From an uncultured Blautia sp. (lineage in GTDB: Bacteria > Bacillota > Clostridia > Lachnospirales > Lachnospiraceae), in the NCBI GenBank assembly GCA_958367245.1, contig CATXEA010000012.1, positions 32,685 through 96,684 on the forward strand: a DNA stretch of 64,000 nt, in the 5' to 3' direction. The stretch's first letter is position 1, and each line of letters opens with the position of its first letter. This document shows, one piece after another, positions 17,845 to 27,014 of this stretch. The position numbers and the translations under genes are program-made. A model generated the notes under the pieces. That model was not told where the DNA came from, ran no database searches, and saw only the letters and a list, made by a program, of their open reading frames with translations.

Positions 17845-18975
17845 ATGATTGATTTTAACAGACCTGCGTTTGTGGGGAAAGAAATGGATTATATCATGGA
17901 TGCCGTAAATCGCGGAATGCTCTGCGGAGACGGGATTTATACGAAGAAGTGCTCCAGATGGATGGAGGAAAGATTTCAGGTAAAGCATACTCTGCTTACA
18001 ACCTCCTGCACCCATGCTCTGGAGATGGCAGCGTATCTGGCTGAAATTGAGGATGGAGACGAGGTAATCATGCCGTCCTATACGTTTGTTTCTACGGCAG
18101 ATGCTTTTGTGCTCCGTGGTGCGAAGATTGTATTTGTGGATATCAGACCGGATACAATGAATATAGATGAACAGCTTATTGAACAGGCAATTACGCCCAG
18201 AACGAAAGCAATCGTACCTGTTCATTACGCGGGAGTTGCCTGCGAAATGGATACGATTATGAAGCTTGCCCTGAAGTATAATCTGAAGGTTATAGAAGAT
18301 GCGGCTCAGGGTGTGGATGCTTCTTATAAGGGCAGGGCTCTTGGAACAATCGGTGATTTCGGCTGTTACAGCTTCCATGAGACGAAGAACTATACCATGG
18401 GAGAAGGAGGCGCGCTTCTTTTTCAGAAGGAAGAATATCTGGAAAAGGCGGAAATTCTCCGTGAAAAGGGAACAGACAGAAGTAAGTTTTTCAGAGGACA
18501 GGTGGATAAGTACCGCTGGATGGACTACGGCTCTTCCTATCTTCCAAGCGAGCTGAATGCGGCTTACCTCTATGCGCAGTTGGAAGAATCGGACAGAATC
18601 AGCAGTAAGCGTATGGAAATATATAATTATTATCACAGGAATCTGAAGGGACTGGCTGAGGAAGGAAAGATAGAACAGCCTTTTGTTCCGGACGGGTGTA
18701 CGCATAATGCGCATATGTACTATCTGAAGGTAAGGGATATGGAAGTCCGTACAAGACTGCTCAGATACCTTCGGGAAAATGGAATCAACAGCGTATTTCA
18801 TTATGTACCGCTTCATTCTTCTCCTGCAGGACTCAGGTTCGGCAGATTTGCGGGAGAAGATGTATATACGACCAGAGAGAGCGAGCGTCTGTTAAGACTG
18901 CCTATGTTTTATAATCTGGATATGGAACAGGTTAAGAGAATTGTCGATGTACTTGCTGCGTTTGAAGAATTTTAA
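17845..18975 (+). CDS. rffA: dTDP-4-amino-4,6-dideoxygalactose transaminase (RffA/WecE type)
   Basis: A 376-residue DegT/DnrJ/EryC1 aminotransferase that uses PLP to aminate dTDP-4-keto-6-deoxyglucose, giving a 4-amino-4,6-dideoxyhexose (Fuc4N in the WecE case). The PLP lysine is K181 in SFHETKNYTMGEGG; VIEDAAQG supplies the ring-binding Asp; PSYTFVSTADAF and PVHYAGVACEMD match the WecE subgroup. The substrate is the same intermediate used by RmlC, encoded two genes downstream. rmlA and rmlB, needed to make it, are not in the window. It is the first gene of the glycan locus, 15 bases before the S11-like gene. The exact sugar product is inferred from family resemblance. Confidence 0.88.
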   Translation: MIDFNRPAFVGKEMDYIMDAVNRGMLCGDGIYTKKCSRWMEERFQVKHTLLTTSCTHALEMAAYLAEIEDGDEVIMPSYTFVSTADAFVLRGAKIVFVDIRPDTMNIDEQLIEQAITPRTKAIVPVHYAGVACEMDTIMKLALKYNLKVIEDAAQGVDASYKGRALGTIGDFGCYSFHETKNYTMGEGGALLFQKEEYLEKAEILREKGTDRSKFFRGQVDKYRWMDYGSSYLPSELNAAYLYAQLEESDRISSKRMEIYNYYHRNLKGLAEEGKIEQPFVPDGCTHNAHMYYLKVRDMEVRTRLLRYLRENGINSVFHYVPLHSSPAGLRFGRFAGEDVYTTRESERLLRLPMFYNLDMEQVKRIVDVLAAFEEF

Positions 18976-18990
18976 TTACGGGAGAATGAT

Positions 18991-20253
18991 ATGAAAAAAT
19001 GGAAAAAAGTACTCTGCTCAGTGATAGCAGGAATCATGGTGGCTGCCCTGCCTGTACAGGCGGCAGTTGTGGATCAGGAAATAAAGGCTGCGATTGAGAC
19101 GAACGATATACCGCCGTGGCCGAAAGCCTCTGATTTGATGGCGGAAAGCGGTCTTCTCATGGAATTTTCCACAGGAACTGTTATTTACAGCAAAGGAGGA
19201 GATCAGCGTATTTCTCCAACCGGTATCACGAAGCTGATGACAATTCTGCTGGCAGTTGAGAATTCTGCCCTCACAGATCAGGTTACTTTTGCAGATACGT
19301 GTCTTGCCAAGGCAGATCCGGAAAGTAATCTGGGGCTTATGGCAGGGGAAACACTGACTATGGAGCAGTGTCTGAAGATTATGGTATTGGATAAGGCGTA
19401 TGAGGTTGCAGCTCAGGTTGCCGAAAATCTGGGACCGTCTGAGGCGCAGTTTGTTGCAAAAATGAACGAGAGAGCGAAGGAGATTGGCTGTGAAAATACG
19501 AATTTTACCAATGCAGGTGGAATTTCCGACCCGAATCAGTATACGACAGCCAGAGATATGACCAAAATTTTCCGTGAGGGCTTAAAGAACAAAATGTTCC
19601 GAAAAATAATAAGGACATCGAAGCTCACGGTAGGGCCTACGAATCTCAACGGCATGGAACGGTCACTGCCAACCTATCATCCAATTCGCTCCAAACATTC
19701 GAGCCTTTTTGACCCGGATTGCATGGGAGGTTTATTTTCTGTTTCTCAGGATGCGGGAAGCAGTCTTGCTACGGCAGTAAAAAAGAATGGAGTTATCTAT
19801 ATCTCGGTGGTACTGAACGATGTGGACATCAATCAGGCAGGAGTAGATACTCAGTATCTTATGAAATATGGATATGAGAATTTCCAGAAGATTTCAGTAG
19901 AGGGAGGAAGCGTGGTAATTCCCAACGGAATGTCAGTGGCAGACCTTCAGATAAGCGAACGGAAATCAGGAGATAAGGTGCGCCAGTTTTATGCTGTGGA
20001 TAATTACAGAGTAGGACGCGGAGTGAAGCAGGCAGCAGTTCCGGCTCCGGAGGTACGCTCTGACGAGCAGATCACTGAGGGACAGACAGAGGGAACGAAA
20101 CAGACTCCTGTGGAGGAAGCGAAAGAAAACGGACTTTCCGATACAGCAAAAATGCTTCTCGGCGTCATGGCAGTCATGGTACTTATCCTTATCATTCTCT
20201 GCATTCTTCTGGCGATTAAAGACCATAAAGAAAGCCGATATTACGAAGATTAG
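18991..20253 (+). CDS. Catalytically degenerate S11 (DacF-type) peptidase homologue, membrane-anchored
   Basis: 420 residues with a signal peptide (cut near VQAA), a peptidase S11 fold, a C-terminal domain and a transmembrane helix near 385-407 with a short charged tail. The fold is clear (MTILLAVENSALTDQVTF, MNERAKEIGCENTNFTN) but all three active-site motifs are lost: SxxK is PTGITK with Gly78 in place of the nucleophilic Ser (Lys81 kept), SxN is KAY (135-137) and KTG is LFS (248-250). It should not be a D,D-carboxypeptidase or bind penicillin covalently. Embedded between rffA and rmlC, it may be a binding or scaffold protein for glycan attachment. The role is inferred; the residue losses are seen directly. 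Confidence 0.88.
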   Translation: MKKWKKVLCSVIAGIMVAALPVQAAVVDQEIKAAIETNDIPPWPKASDLMAESGLLMEFSTGTVIYSKGGDQRISPTGITKLMTILLAVENSALTDQVTFADTCLAKADPESNLGLMAGETLTMEQCLKIMVLDKAYEVAAQVAENLGPSEAQFVAKMNERAKEIGCENTNFTNAGGISDPNQYTTARDMTKIFREGLKNKMFRKIIRTSKLTVGPTNLNGMERSLPTYHPIRSKHSSLFDPDCMGGLFSVSQDAGSSLATAVKKNGVIYISVVLNDVDINQAGVDTQYLMKYGYENFQKISVEGGSVVIPNGMSVADLQISERKSGDKVRQFYAVDNYRVGRGVKQAAVPAPEVRSDEQITEGQTEGTKQTPVEEAKENGLSDTAKMLLGVMAVMVLILIILCILLAIKDHKESRYYED

Positions 20254-20309
20254 AGGGAATTACGGCAAAGAGATTCCCGAAGAGATTATATAGAAAAGAG
20301 GAAAATAAA

Positions 20310-20870
20310 ATGGGAAAAATTACGGTAACACAGTGCGGTGATATCAAAGGTTTAAAAGTAGTAGAACCGGCAGTTTTTGGGGATGAACGCGGTTATTTCA
20401 TGGAAACCTACAATTACAATGATTTTAAGGAAGCGGGAATTGACGTACAGTTCGTACAGGACAACCAGTCCAGCTCCAGAAGAGGCGTTCTCCGCGGACT
20501 CCATTTCCAGATCAATTACCCTCAGGATAAGCTGGTGCGCGTGGTAAGCGGCGAGGTTTTTGATGTGGCAGTTGACCTTCGCAAGGATTCAGAAACCTAC
20601 GGCAAATGGTACGGCGTGATTCTTTCCGCAGAAAATAAAAAACAGTTTTTTATCCCAAAGGGATTTGCGCACGGATTTCTGGTGCTTTCCGACAATGCGG
20701 AATTTGCATATAAGTGCTCTGACTTTTATCATCCAAACGATGAGGGCGGTCTTATCTGGAATGACCCGGAGATTGGTGTAGAGTGGCCTGTTCAGGAGGG
20801 CGTAGAGCTTATATTTTCTGAGAAAGACCAGAAATGGGGAAGCTTTGCCCAGTACAACAGCGAAAAATAA
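20310..20870 (+). CDS. rfbC: dTDP-4-dehydrorhamnose 3,5-epimerase (RmlC)
   Basis: 186 residues, the usual RmlC length. It epimerises C3 and C5 of dTDP-4-keto-6-deoxyglucose on the way to dTDP-L-rhamnose. Family motifs: EPAVFGDERGYFMETYN near the start, QDNQSSSRRGVLRGLHFQ with the catalytic His, and KGFAHGFLVLSD. RmlA, RmlB and RmlD are not encoded here, so dTDP-rhamnose synthesis relies on genes elsewhere. An AGAGGA ribosome site precedes ATG. Its position before an ABC glycan exporter supports a rhamnose-containing polymer. Confidence 0.96.
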   Translation: MGKITVTQCGDIKGLKVVEPAVFGDERGYFMETYNYNDFKEAGIDVQFVQDNQSSSRRGVLRGLHFQINYPQDKLVRVVSGEVFDVAVDLRKDSETYGKWYGVILSAENKKQFFIPKGFAHGFLVLSDNAEFAYKCSDFYHPNDEGGLIWNDPEIGVEWPVQEGVELIFSEKDQKWGSFAQYNSEK

Positions 20871-20908
20871 TTACGCTGTCAGAATAATAGATAAAAAGGA
20901 CTTTTTGA

Positions 20909-21718
20909 ATGGATCAGAAAAAAAATCATATGATAAATAACAAAAAACTGATCGCCTATCTGACGAAAAATGACTTTAAAACCAGGTTTGCAGGCTCTTA
21001 TTTCGGGATTGTCTGGGGCTTTATCCAGCCCCTTGTAACAATCCTTCTTTACTGGTTTGTTTTTCAGCTTGCGCTGAAGCCCGGACCGATGACAAACACG
21101 GACGTACCTTTTGTCCTCTGGCTGATGGCAGGGCTTGTACCCTGGTTCTTTTTCTCAGAAGCAGTGATCAACGGAACCAATTGTTTCCTTGAATATAATT
21201 ATCTGGTAAAAAAAGTAATGTTTGATATCAAGATTCTGCCTCTTGTAAAGGTATTATCTTCTTTATATGTACATGTCTTTTTTGCGGGAATTCTGGCTGT
21301 GGCCTATCTTATCAGCGGAAATTTCCCGGGAATTACTTTTATCCAGATATTTTATTATTCCTTTGCTATGGTGATGCTGTGTCTGGCAATTGTCTATTTT
21401 ACAGCTTCTGTGACTGTATTTTTTAAAGATACCACTCAGCTTGTGGGAATCGCTATGCAGGTGGGAGTATGGATGACGCCTATTATGTGGAATTTTCAGG
21501 ATATGGCATCCAGAGTACCTCCAGTCATTCAGGGAATTCTGAAATTAAATCCCATGTTTTATATTGTACAGGGATATCGTGATGCAATGGTTGACAAAAT
21601 ATGGGTCTGGGAACGGGGCGGACTTACCTTGTATTTCTGGTGCTTTGTGCTGGCTCTTCTTTTTATCAGCAGCAGAGTTTACAAAAAACTGAAACCACAG
21701 TTCTCAGATGTACTATAA
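20909..21718 (+). CDS. wzm: Polysaccharide ABC exporter, permease (Wzm/TagG family)
   Basis: 269 residues with six predicted membrane helices, of the ABC-2 permease family that exports lipid-linked polysaccharides such as O-antigens, rhamnans and teichoic acids. Typical signatures are KTRFAGSYFGIVWGFIQPL at the amphipathic N-terminus, PFVLWLMAGLVPWFFFSEA, and the C-terminal LNPMFYIVQGYRDAM. The ATPase partner follows after 24 bases. The pair should move an undecaprenyl-linked chain completed in the cytoplasm. Confidence 0.93.
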   Translation: MDQKKNHMINNKKLIAYLTKNDFKTRFAGSYFGIVWGFIQPLVTILLYWFVFQLALKPGPMTNTDVPFVLWLMAGLVPWFFFSEAVINGTNCFLEYNYLVKKVMFDIKILPLVKVLSSLYVHVFFAGILAVAYLISGNFPGITFIQIFYYSFAMVMLCLAIVYFTASVTVFFKDTTQLVGIAMQVGVWMTPIMWNFQDMASRVPPVIQGILKLNPMFYIVQGYRDAMVDKIWVWERGGLTLYFWCFVLALLFISSRVYKKLKPQFSDVL

Positions 21719-21742
21719 ACAGTCTGAATGGAGTATAAACGA

Positions 21743-23047
21743 ATGAAAGAAACAGCGATTAAGGTCTCAAATGTTTCCAAGGTTTACCGTCTTTACGATA
21801 AACCTTCTCTGAGACTGAAAGAAGCGTTCAGTATAAGAAAAAAATCCTATCACAAAGATTTCCACGCCTTAAATGATGTATCCTTTGAGGTAAAGAAAGG
21901 CGAGATGCTTGGTATCATCGGAAAGAACGGAGCGGGCAAATCCACTCTCTTAAAAATCATTACAGGAGTTCTGACGCCCTCCTCCGGACAGGTGGAAATT
22001 AACGGAAAAATCTCCGCTCTTCTGGAGCTTGGCGCAGGCTTTAATCCGGAATATAACGGAATCCAGAATGCCTATCTCTCCGGTACGATGATGGGATTTA
22101 CAGAAGAGGAGATGGATGCGAAACTGGATGGAATCCTGAAATTTGCAGACATCGGGGATTTTGTGAAGCAGCCGGTAAAAACCTATTCCAGCGGTATGTT
22201 TGCCCGTCTTGCTTTCGCGGTTGCCATCAGTGTGGAACCGGATATCCTGATTATTGACGAGGCATTATCTGTAGGAGATGTCTTTTTTCAGGCGAAATGC
22301 TATAAAAGAATGGAAGAGCTGAAGAACAGCGGAAAGACAGTTCTTTTTGTAACCCACGATATGGGAAGTGTGATGAAATACTGCGAGCGCTGTATTATCA
22401 TCAATAATGGAGGGCTGTATGCGCAGGGACCGACGAAGCCGATGATCGATCTTTACAAGAAGGTTCTTGTGGGACAGGCTCCGGATGCAGCAGTTCTTGA
22501 CGAGCACATGATGGAGGAGATTACCTCATCTGAAATTAAGGAAGGTGTAAGCGCAGACGTCTGGCAGGATTCCATGCTCATTAACCCTAACCATGAAGAT
22601 TATGGGGACGGAAGGGCGAATATTGTTTCCTTCGGAATTTTTGATGACAAGGGAAATATCACGAATACTATTTATAAAATGTCAGAGTTTACCATCAGGA
22701 TGAGAGTGAAATTTGCCCAGCGCATCGAAAATCCAATCTTTGCCTTTGCGATTAAGGACCTGAAAGGAAATGAACTTACAGGAACTAACACCATCATTGA
22801 GAAGGTGGATACCGGATATGTGGAGGCAGGAGAAACCGTTGAAGTGGCTTTTACCCAGAAAATGATCCTTCAGGGAGGGCAGCAGCTTATTTCTCTTGGC
22901 TGTACCGGATTCGAGAACGATGAGCTGGTTGTTTATCACAGACTTTATGATATCTGCTGTCTTCAGGTGATTTCAGACAAGACAACAGTAGGATACTGCG
23001 ATATGGATTCTAAAGTGAAGTATACAAGGAGCGTTACAAATGGCTAA
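21743..23047 (+). CDS. wzt: Polysaccharide ABC exporter ATPase with C-terminal carbohydrate-binding domain (Wzt type)
   Basis: 434 residues. The N-terminal ABC ATPase has Walker A GIIGKNGAGKST, an AYLSGTMMGFTEEEM helix, signature YSSGMFARLAFAVA and Walker B DILIIDEALSVGD, all typical of TagH/Wzt. After about residue 270 comes an immunoglobulin-like Wzt_C domain (RANIVSFGIFDDKGNITNTI to the end), which in E. coli O9a-type systems reads the capped non-reducing end of the chain before export. ATG at 21743 is used because GGAG at 21730-21733 is 9 bases upstream; an in-frame ATG at 21728 has no ribosome site. It overlaps the next gene by 8 bases. The C-terminal domain implies chain-terminus recognition. 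Confidence 0.92.
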   Translation: MKETAIKVSNVSKVYRLYDKPSLRLKEAFSIRKKSYHKDFHALNDVSFEVKKGEMLGIIGKNGAGKSTLLKIITGVLTPSSGQVEINGKISALLELGAGFNPEYNGIQNAYLSGTMMGFTEEEMDAKLDGILKFADIGDFVKQPVKTYSSGMFARLAFAVAISVEPDILIIDEALSVGDVFFQAKCYKRMEELKNSGKTVLFVTHDMGSVMKYCERCIIINNGGLYAQGPTKPMIDLYKKVLVGQAPDAAVLDEHMMEEITSSEIKEGVSADVWQDSMLINPNHEDYGDGRANIVSFGIFDDKGNITNTIYKMSEFTIRMRVKFAQRIENPIFAFAIKDLKGNELTGTNTIIEKVDTGYVEAGETVEVAFTQKMILQGGQQLISLGCTGFENDELVVYHRLYDICCLQVISDKTTVGYCDMDSKVKYTRSVTNG

Positions 23048-24851
23048 ATTAAAGAAACTGGCGGCTATGGCAGGGCTGTGTATCAGAGAGCCTGAAACCC
23101 TGTTAAAAGGTGTGAAATATCTGAAAAATCACGGCGCTGCAGGATTTATGGAGAATTTAAGGGGCAGGGCGGAATATGAGACTAATCCGGATGTGTTCAG
23201 TTATCTTGTTGGTCTGGAAAAAAAAGGACCTTTTGACGGCGAGATAAAATTTTCTATTATTATGCCGGTTTATAATGTGGAAGTAAAATGGCTGGAAAAA
23301 GCTATTCAGTCTGTGCAGAACCAGAATTATGTGAATTGGGAGCTGTGTATCGCAGACGACTGTTCCACGAAAGAGGAGACAAGGGAATATTTAAAAAAGA
23401 TAGACGATCCGAAAATCCATATTAAGATGATGGAAAAAAACGGCGGTATTTCTGAGGCGACCAATGCGGCTGCAGAAATGGCAGACGGAGACTATCTGGT
23501 GCTTATGGATAATGACGATGAATTGTCCTTTTTTGCCCTCTACGGTTTCTACAAGAACATTATGAGGACAAAGGCGGATATTATCTACAGCGATCAGGAT
23601 ATTATTGACGAAAACGGAAACCACAGAGAACCGCTGTTTAAGCCTGACTGGTCTCCGGATTTGATGAGAAGTCAGATGTATGTGGGACATCTTCTGGGAT
23701 TTCGAAGAAGCCTTTTCGAGGAGGTTGGCGGTTTCCGAAGCAAATTCAACGGAAGTCAGGATTACGACCTTTTCTTACGCATGAGTGAAAAGACAGATAA
23801 TATCCAGCACGTGGCGAAAATCTGTTATTCATGGAGAGCGCTTCCAAGCTCTACAGCAGCAAATCCGGACTCCAAACCTTATGCACAGACTGCGGGGCTG
23901 ATGGCAGTTTCCGAGCATCTGGAGCGCACCTTTGGTAAGGGAAAAGCCGAAGCCTTTGAGACAGAGGATTTATTTGTCTATGATGTGAGATATAAGCTGG
24001 AAGAGAAACCGCTGGTATCTGTTATCATGCCTACAAAGGATGCTGTAAATTATCTCCGCGAAGTAATTGACAGCATTGAGGAGAAGACAGAGTATCCGAA
24101 TTACGAAGTCCTGATTTTGGATAACAATTCAGAGAAAGAAGAAACCTTCCGTTATTTCGAGGAAGTTACAGAGAAATACAGCAATGTTCGCGTAGTGAAG
24201 GCAGAGCTTCCGTTTAACTGGTCTTTACTGAATAATTTCGGTATGAAACAGGCAAAAGGCGATGTTTTTATTTTTATGAACAACGATATGAAAGTAATTT
24301 CTCCTCAGTGGATGACCCGTCTTACAGAAAAAGCGCTCCGCCCGGACTGCGGTGTAGTAGGAGGGCTTCTCTTATATGAGGACGGAACAATCCAGCATGC
24401 AGGCGTTGTCTGCGGAATGGGCGGCTGGGCAGAGCATGTATTTAAGGGTATGAAGCCTGTGCATTACGGCTCACCTTTCCTGTCTCCTATGGTTACCAGA
24501 AATGTAACTGCAGTGACAGGTGCGTGTATGGCGATTTCAAGAAAGACAATCGAAGAAATCGGAACATTCAATGAAAACTTTATTGTCTGCGGCAGCGATA
24601 TTGAAATCTGCATCAGAGCCTTACAGTCGGGAAAGGTCAATATTTATGACCCTCATGTGAAGCTCTATCATTATGAATCCAAGAGCCGTGACCCGAAAGA
24701 CATTCCGGAGGTTGATTTCACCCTTTCCCATGAGATGTATATGGCGTACAATCGTCTGAAAGATCCGTACTATAACGATAATCTTGACTATATGAGCAGC
24801 GTTCCGAAAGTATTAGTAAAAAAACAGGACGCAGGCAGGAGGAGAAAATGA
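23040..24851 (+). CDS. Two-domain family 2 glycosyltransferase
   Basis: 603 residues with two GT-A (GT2) domains. The first begins at about residue 75 (FSIIMPVYNVEVKWLEKAI; DNDDE metal-site motif; later NGSQDYDLFLRM) and the second at about 325 (LVSVIMPTKDAVNYLREVI; NNDMKV; TGACMAISR; CGSDIEICIRA). A 70-residue N-terminal extension (KGVKYLKNHGAAGF) resembles that of the two-domain enzyme at 31051, so the two are paralogues. Such dual enzymes make alternating linkages, often rhamnosyl, in rhamnan and O-antigen loci. Overlaps wzt by 8 bases and the next gene by 4. Donor and linkage cannot be read from sequence. Confidence 0.88.
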   Translation: MAKLKKLAAMAGLCIREPETLLKGVKYLKNHGAAGFMENLRGRAEYETNPDVFSYLVGLEKKGPFDGEIKFSIIMPVYNVEVKWLEKAIQSVQNQNYVNWELCIADDCSTKEETREYLKKIDDPKIHIKMMEKNGGISEATNAAAEMADGDYLVLMDNDDELSFFALYGFYKNIMRTKADIIYSDQDIIDENGNHREPLFKPDWSPDLMRSQMYVGHLLGFRRSLFEEVGGFRSKFNGSQDYDLFLRMSEKTDNIQHVAKICYSWRALPSSTAANPDSKPYAQTAGLMAVSEHLERTFGKGKAEAFETEDLFVYDVRYKLEEKPLVSVIMPTKDAVNYLREVIDSIEEKTEYPNYEVLILDNNSEKEETFRYFEEVTEKYSNVRVVKAELPFNWSLLNNFGMKQAKGDVFIFMNNDMKVISPQWMTRLTEKALRPDCGVVGGLLLYEDGTIQHAGVVCGMGGWAEHVFKGMKPVHYGSPFLSPMVTRNVTAVTGACMAISRKTIEEIGTFNENFIVCGSDIEICIRALQSGKVNIYDPHVKLYHYESKSRDPKDIPEVDFTLSHEMYMAYNRLKDPYYNDNLDYMSSVPKVLVKKQDAGRRRK

Positions 24852-26083
24852 AAAATTTAGTAAAAGGAGTGATTCGCAAAGCTGCCCATGTGGCTATCGA
24901 AAAGACCACTCCAATGGATACGAATATTGCGGAGATTACTCCCTATACTTTCCGTAAGATGGATTTCCCTGAAAAAAGAATCAACCTTCTTGTTCCGTCC
25001 ATTAATCCGGAGCACGTGTTCGGCGGTATTTCCACAGCTCTGAAATTTTTCGGGGAGCTGGGAGAAAAGACAGGTTTTGCCATGCGCATGATTCTGGTGG
25101 ATGCTGCGCCCTCCGAGGAGGCGAAGAAGAATTTCAGCGGAGAGTACATCTTTGTGGACATGGCGGAGGATTCTCTGGAAAGAAAGCAGATTGTAGCGTA
25201 CAGCGACCGCGCAGGCAAAAGCATTCCTGTTTCCGTAAACGATATTTTTATGTTTACGGGCTGGTGGACTGCACACTGTGCGCAGGAAGCTTATGAGGAA
25301 TTTGAAGAAAAAGAAGGAATTGTTCCGAATATTTTTATCAATCTTATTCAGGATTTTGAGCCGGGATTTTATCCATGGTCATCCAGATATCTGCTTGCAG
25401 AAGCTACCTATAAGAACCGTTATCCCCAGATTGGAGTGTTCAATACAGGGCTTCTCCATGATTATTTCAAAAATAACGGCTTCTCCTTTGCTCACGAATT
25501 TGTCTTTGAGCCTGTGCTCAATGCAAGTCTGAAAGCGCAGCTTCCGAAAGAAGGGGAGACTGTAGAGAAAAAGAAACAGATTCTCCTTTACGGCAGACCG
25601 GGAACTGAGAGAAATGCATTTAACCTGATTGTGGCTATCCTGAAAAAGTGGGTGACAATGCAGGAAAATGCAGGCGAATGGACGATTCTTTCCGCAGGGG
25701 AGCAGCATGAGCCTGTAGAACTTGGAAACGGAATGGCAATCCGCTCTGTAGGCAAGCTTACTCTGGAGGAGTATGCGCGAACCCTGAGAGAATCCTATGC
25801 AGGAATTTCCCTGATGGCGTCCCCTCATCCAAGCTATCCGCCTCTGGAAATGTCTGTTTTTGATATAAAGGTCATGACAAATACCTTTGCAAATAAGGAT
25901 TTGAAAGATTTCAACGAGAACATTATCTCAATGGATAATATCAGCCCGGTCAATATGGCGAGACGGCTGAAAGAAATCTGTGATGGATATACAGCTACAG
26001 TACAGCACAGAGAGTCCAATCCGAAATATCTGGAAAATACAGAGCTGTTTTCCTTTATTGATGAGATTAAGACTTTGCTGTAG
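24848..26083 (+). CDS. WsaF-like rhamnosyltransferase (GT4 family, GT-B fold)
   Basis: 411 residues resembling WsaF of the Geobacillus S-layer glycan cluster, which adds beta-1,2-linked rhamnose. Seen: an N-terminal segment RINLLVPSINPEHVFGGISTA, a central LIQDFEPGFYPWSSRYLLAEATY, and the donor-binding half with LLYGRPGTERNAFNLIV and GISLMASPHPSYPPLEM. The start overlaps the previous gene (ATGA) with GGAGGAG upstream. Together with rmlC and Wzm/Wzt this supports a rhamnan-like polymer. Rhamnosyl specificity is inferred from the family. Confidence 0.82.
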   Translation: MKNLVKGVIRKAAHVAIEKTTPMDTNIAEITPYTFRKMDFPEKRINLLVPSINPEHVFGGISTALKFFGELGEKTGFAMRMILVDAAPSEEAKKNFSGEYIFVDMAEDSLERKQIVAYSDRAGKSIPVSVNDIFMFTGWWTAHCAQEAYEEFEEKEGIVPNIFINLIQDFEPGFYPWSSRYLLAEATYKNRYPQIGVFNTGLLHDYFKNNGFSFAHEFVFEPVLNASLKAQLPKEGETVEKKKQILLYGRPGTERNAFNLIVAILKKWVTMQENAGEWTILSAGEQHEPVELGNGMAIRSVGKLTLEEYARTLRESYAGISLMASPHPSYPPLEMSVFDIKVMTNTFANKDLKDFNENIISMDNISPVNMARRLKEICDGYTATVQHRESNPKYLENTELFSFIDEIKTLL

Positions 26084-26092
26084 GAGGTTTAT

Positions 26093-27004
26093 GTGGAAGA
26101 GAGAATTGGAAATGTAGTTCTGGACTATACATTTTATAAAGGAACAGACCAGTACAGCGATGGAGACATAGAGGATGTGCTTCTTTCTCTGATTCAGAAA
26201 GAGCCGGATGTAGATGAAATTATCCGAAAGGACAGAAGATGGCCGGTGCTGTATCATTTTTCACCGATCAGGCAGAACATTGTGGAATGGTATCCGTTCA
26301 AAAAAGGTGCTTCTGTTCTGGAAATCGGCGCAGGCTGCGGAGCTATCACAGGTGGTCTGTCTAAAAAAGCGAAATCTGTCACCTGTGTAGATTTGTCACG
26401 CCGCCGTTCCCTTATCAATGCGACAAGAAATCAGAAATGTGATAATGTGCGTATTATGGTGGGAAATTTCAATGATATTGTACTGGAAGAAAAATTTGAT
26501 TATATCACTCTCATTGGTGTGATGGAATATGCTGCGTACTATACAGAAGGAACAGACCCTTTCCGGGGATTTCTGGAAAATATTGCGAAGCTTCTCAAGC
26601 CTGACGGAAAGGTTCTGATTGCCATTGAGAATAAATTTGGAATGAAATATTGGGCAGGATGCAGAGAAGACCATACAGGAGGCTTCTTTGACGGTCTGGA
26701 AGGATATCATCAGACAGACAGTAAGGTGAGAACCTTCGGAAAAGAGGAACTGAAGGAAATTCTGAACTCTGCAGGCTATGGGGAAACACAATTTTATTAT
26801 CCTTTCCCTGATTATAAGTTTCCGCAGCAGATTTTTTCAGATGATTATCTGCCGTCTCCGGAAGACCTGGTGTGTTCTCTTGAATCCTACGACGCAGACC
26901 GCCTGCGTCTGTTTGACGAGACTTCTGTATTCAAAAATGTGGTAAATGCAGGTAAGTTTGACTTTTTTGCAAACTCATATTTCATTGAAGCAGGCAGAAA
27001 GTAG
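26093..27004 (+). CDS. SAM-dependent methyltransferase of the glycan locus
   Basis: 303 residues from a GTG start; AGGAGG at 26082-26087 lies 5 bases upstream. A class I methyltransferase fold is clear: motif I VLEIGAGCGAIT (about residue 69), motif II VTCVDLS, IMVGNFNDI, and LLKPDGKVLIAIENKFG after the catalytic core. The adjacent kinase-like gene and the Wzt sugar-binding domain downstream of Wzm suggest it caps the growing chain, as the methyltransferase half of WbdD does in E. coli O8/O9a. Alternatively it methylates internal sugars. The methyltransferase call is firm; the substrate is inferred. Confidence 0.85.
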   Translation: MEERIGNVVLDYTFYKGTDQYSDGDIEDVLLSLIQKEPDVDEIIRKDRRWPVLYHFSPIRQNIVEWYPFKKGASVLEIGAGCGAITGGLSKKAKSVTCVDLSRRRSLINATRNQKCDNVRIMVGNFNDIVLEEKFDYITLIGVMEYAAYYTEGTDPFRGFLENIAKLLKPDGKVLIAIENKFGMKYWAGCREDHTGGFFDGLEGYHQTDSKVRTFGKEELKEILNSAGYGETQFYYPFPDYKFPQQIFSDDYLPSPEDLVCSLESYDADRLRLFDETSVFKNVVNAGKFDFFANSYFIEAGRK

Positions 27005-27014
27005 AGGTGCCAAA

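Noticed and set aside
17773..18816. 347-residue antisense frame across the rffA gene
   Set aside because: The sense strand encodes a clear aminotransferase with its PLP lysine; the antisense product has no recognisable features.
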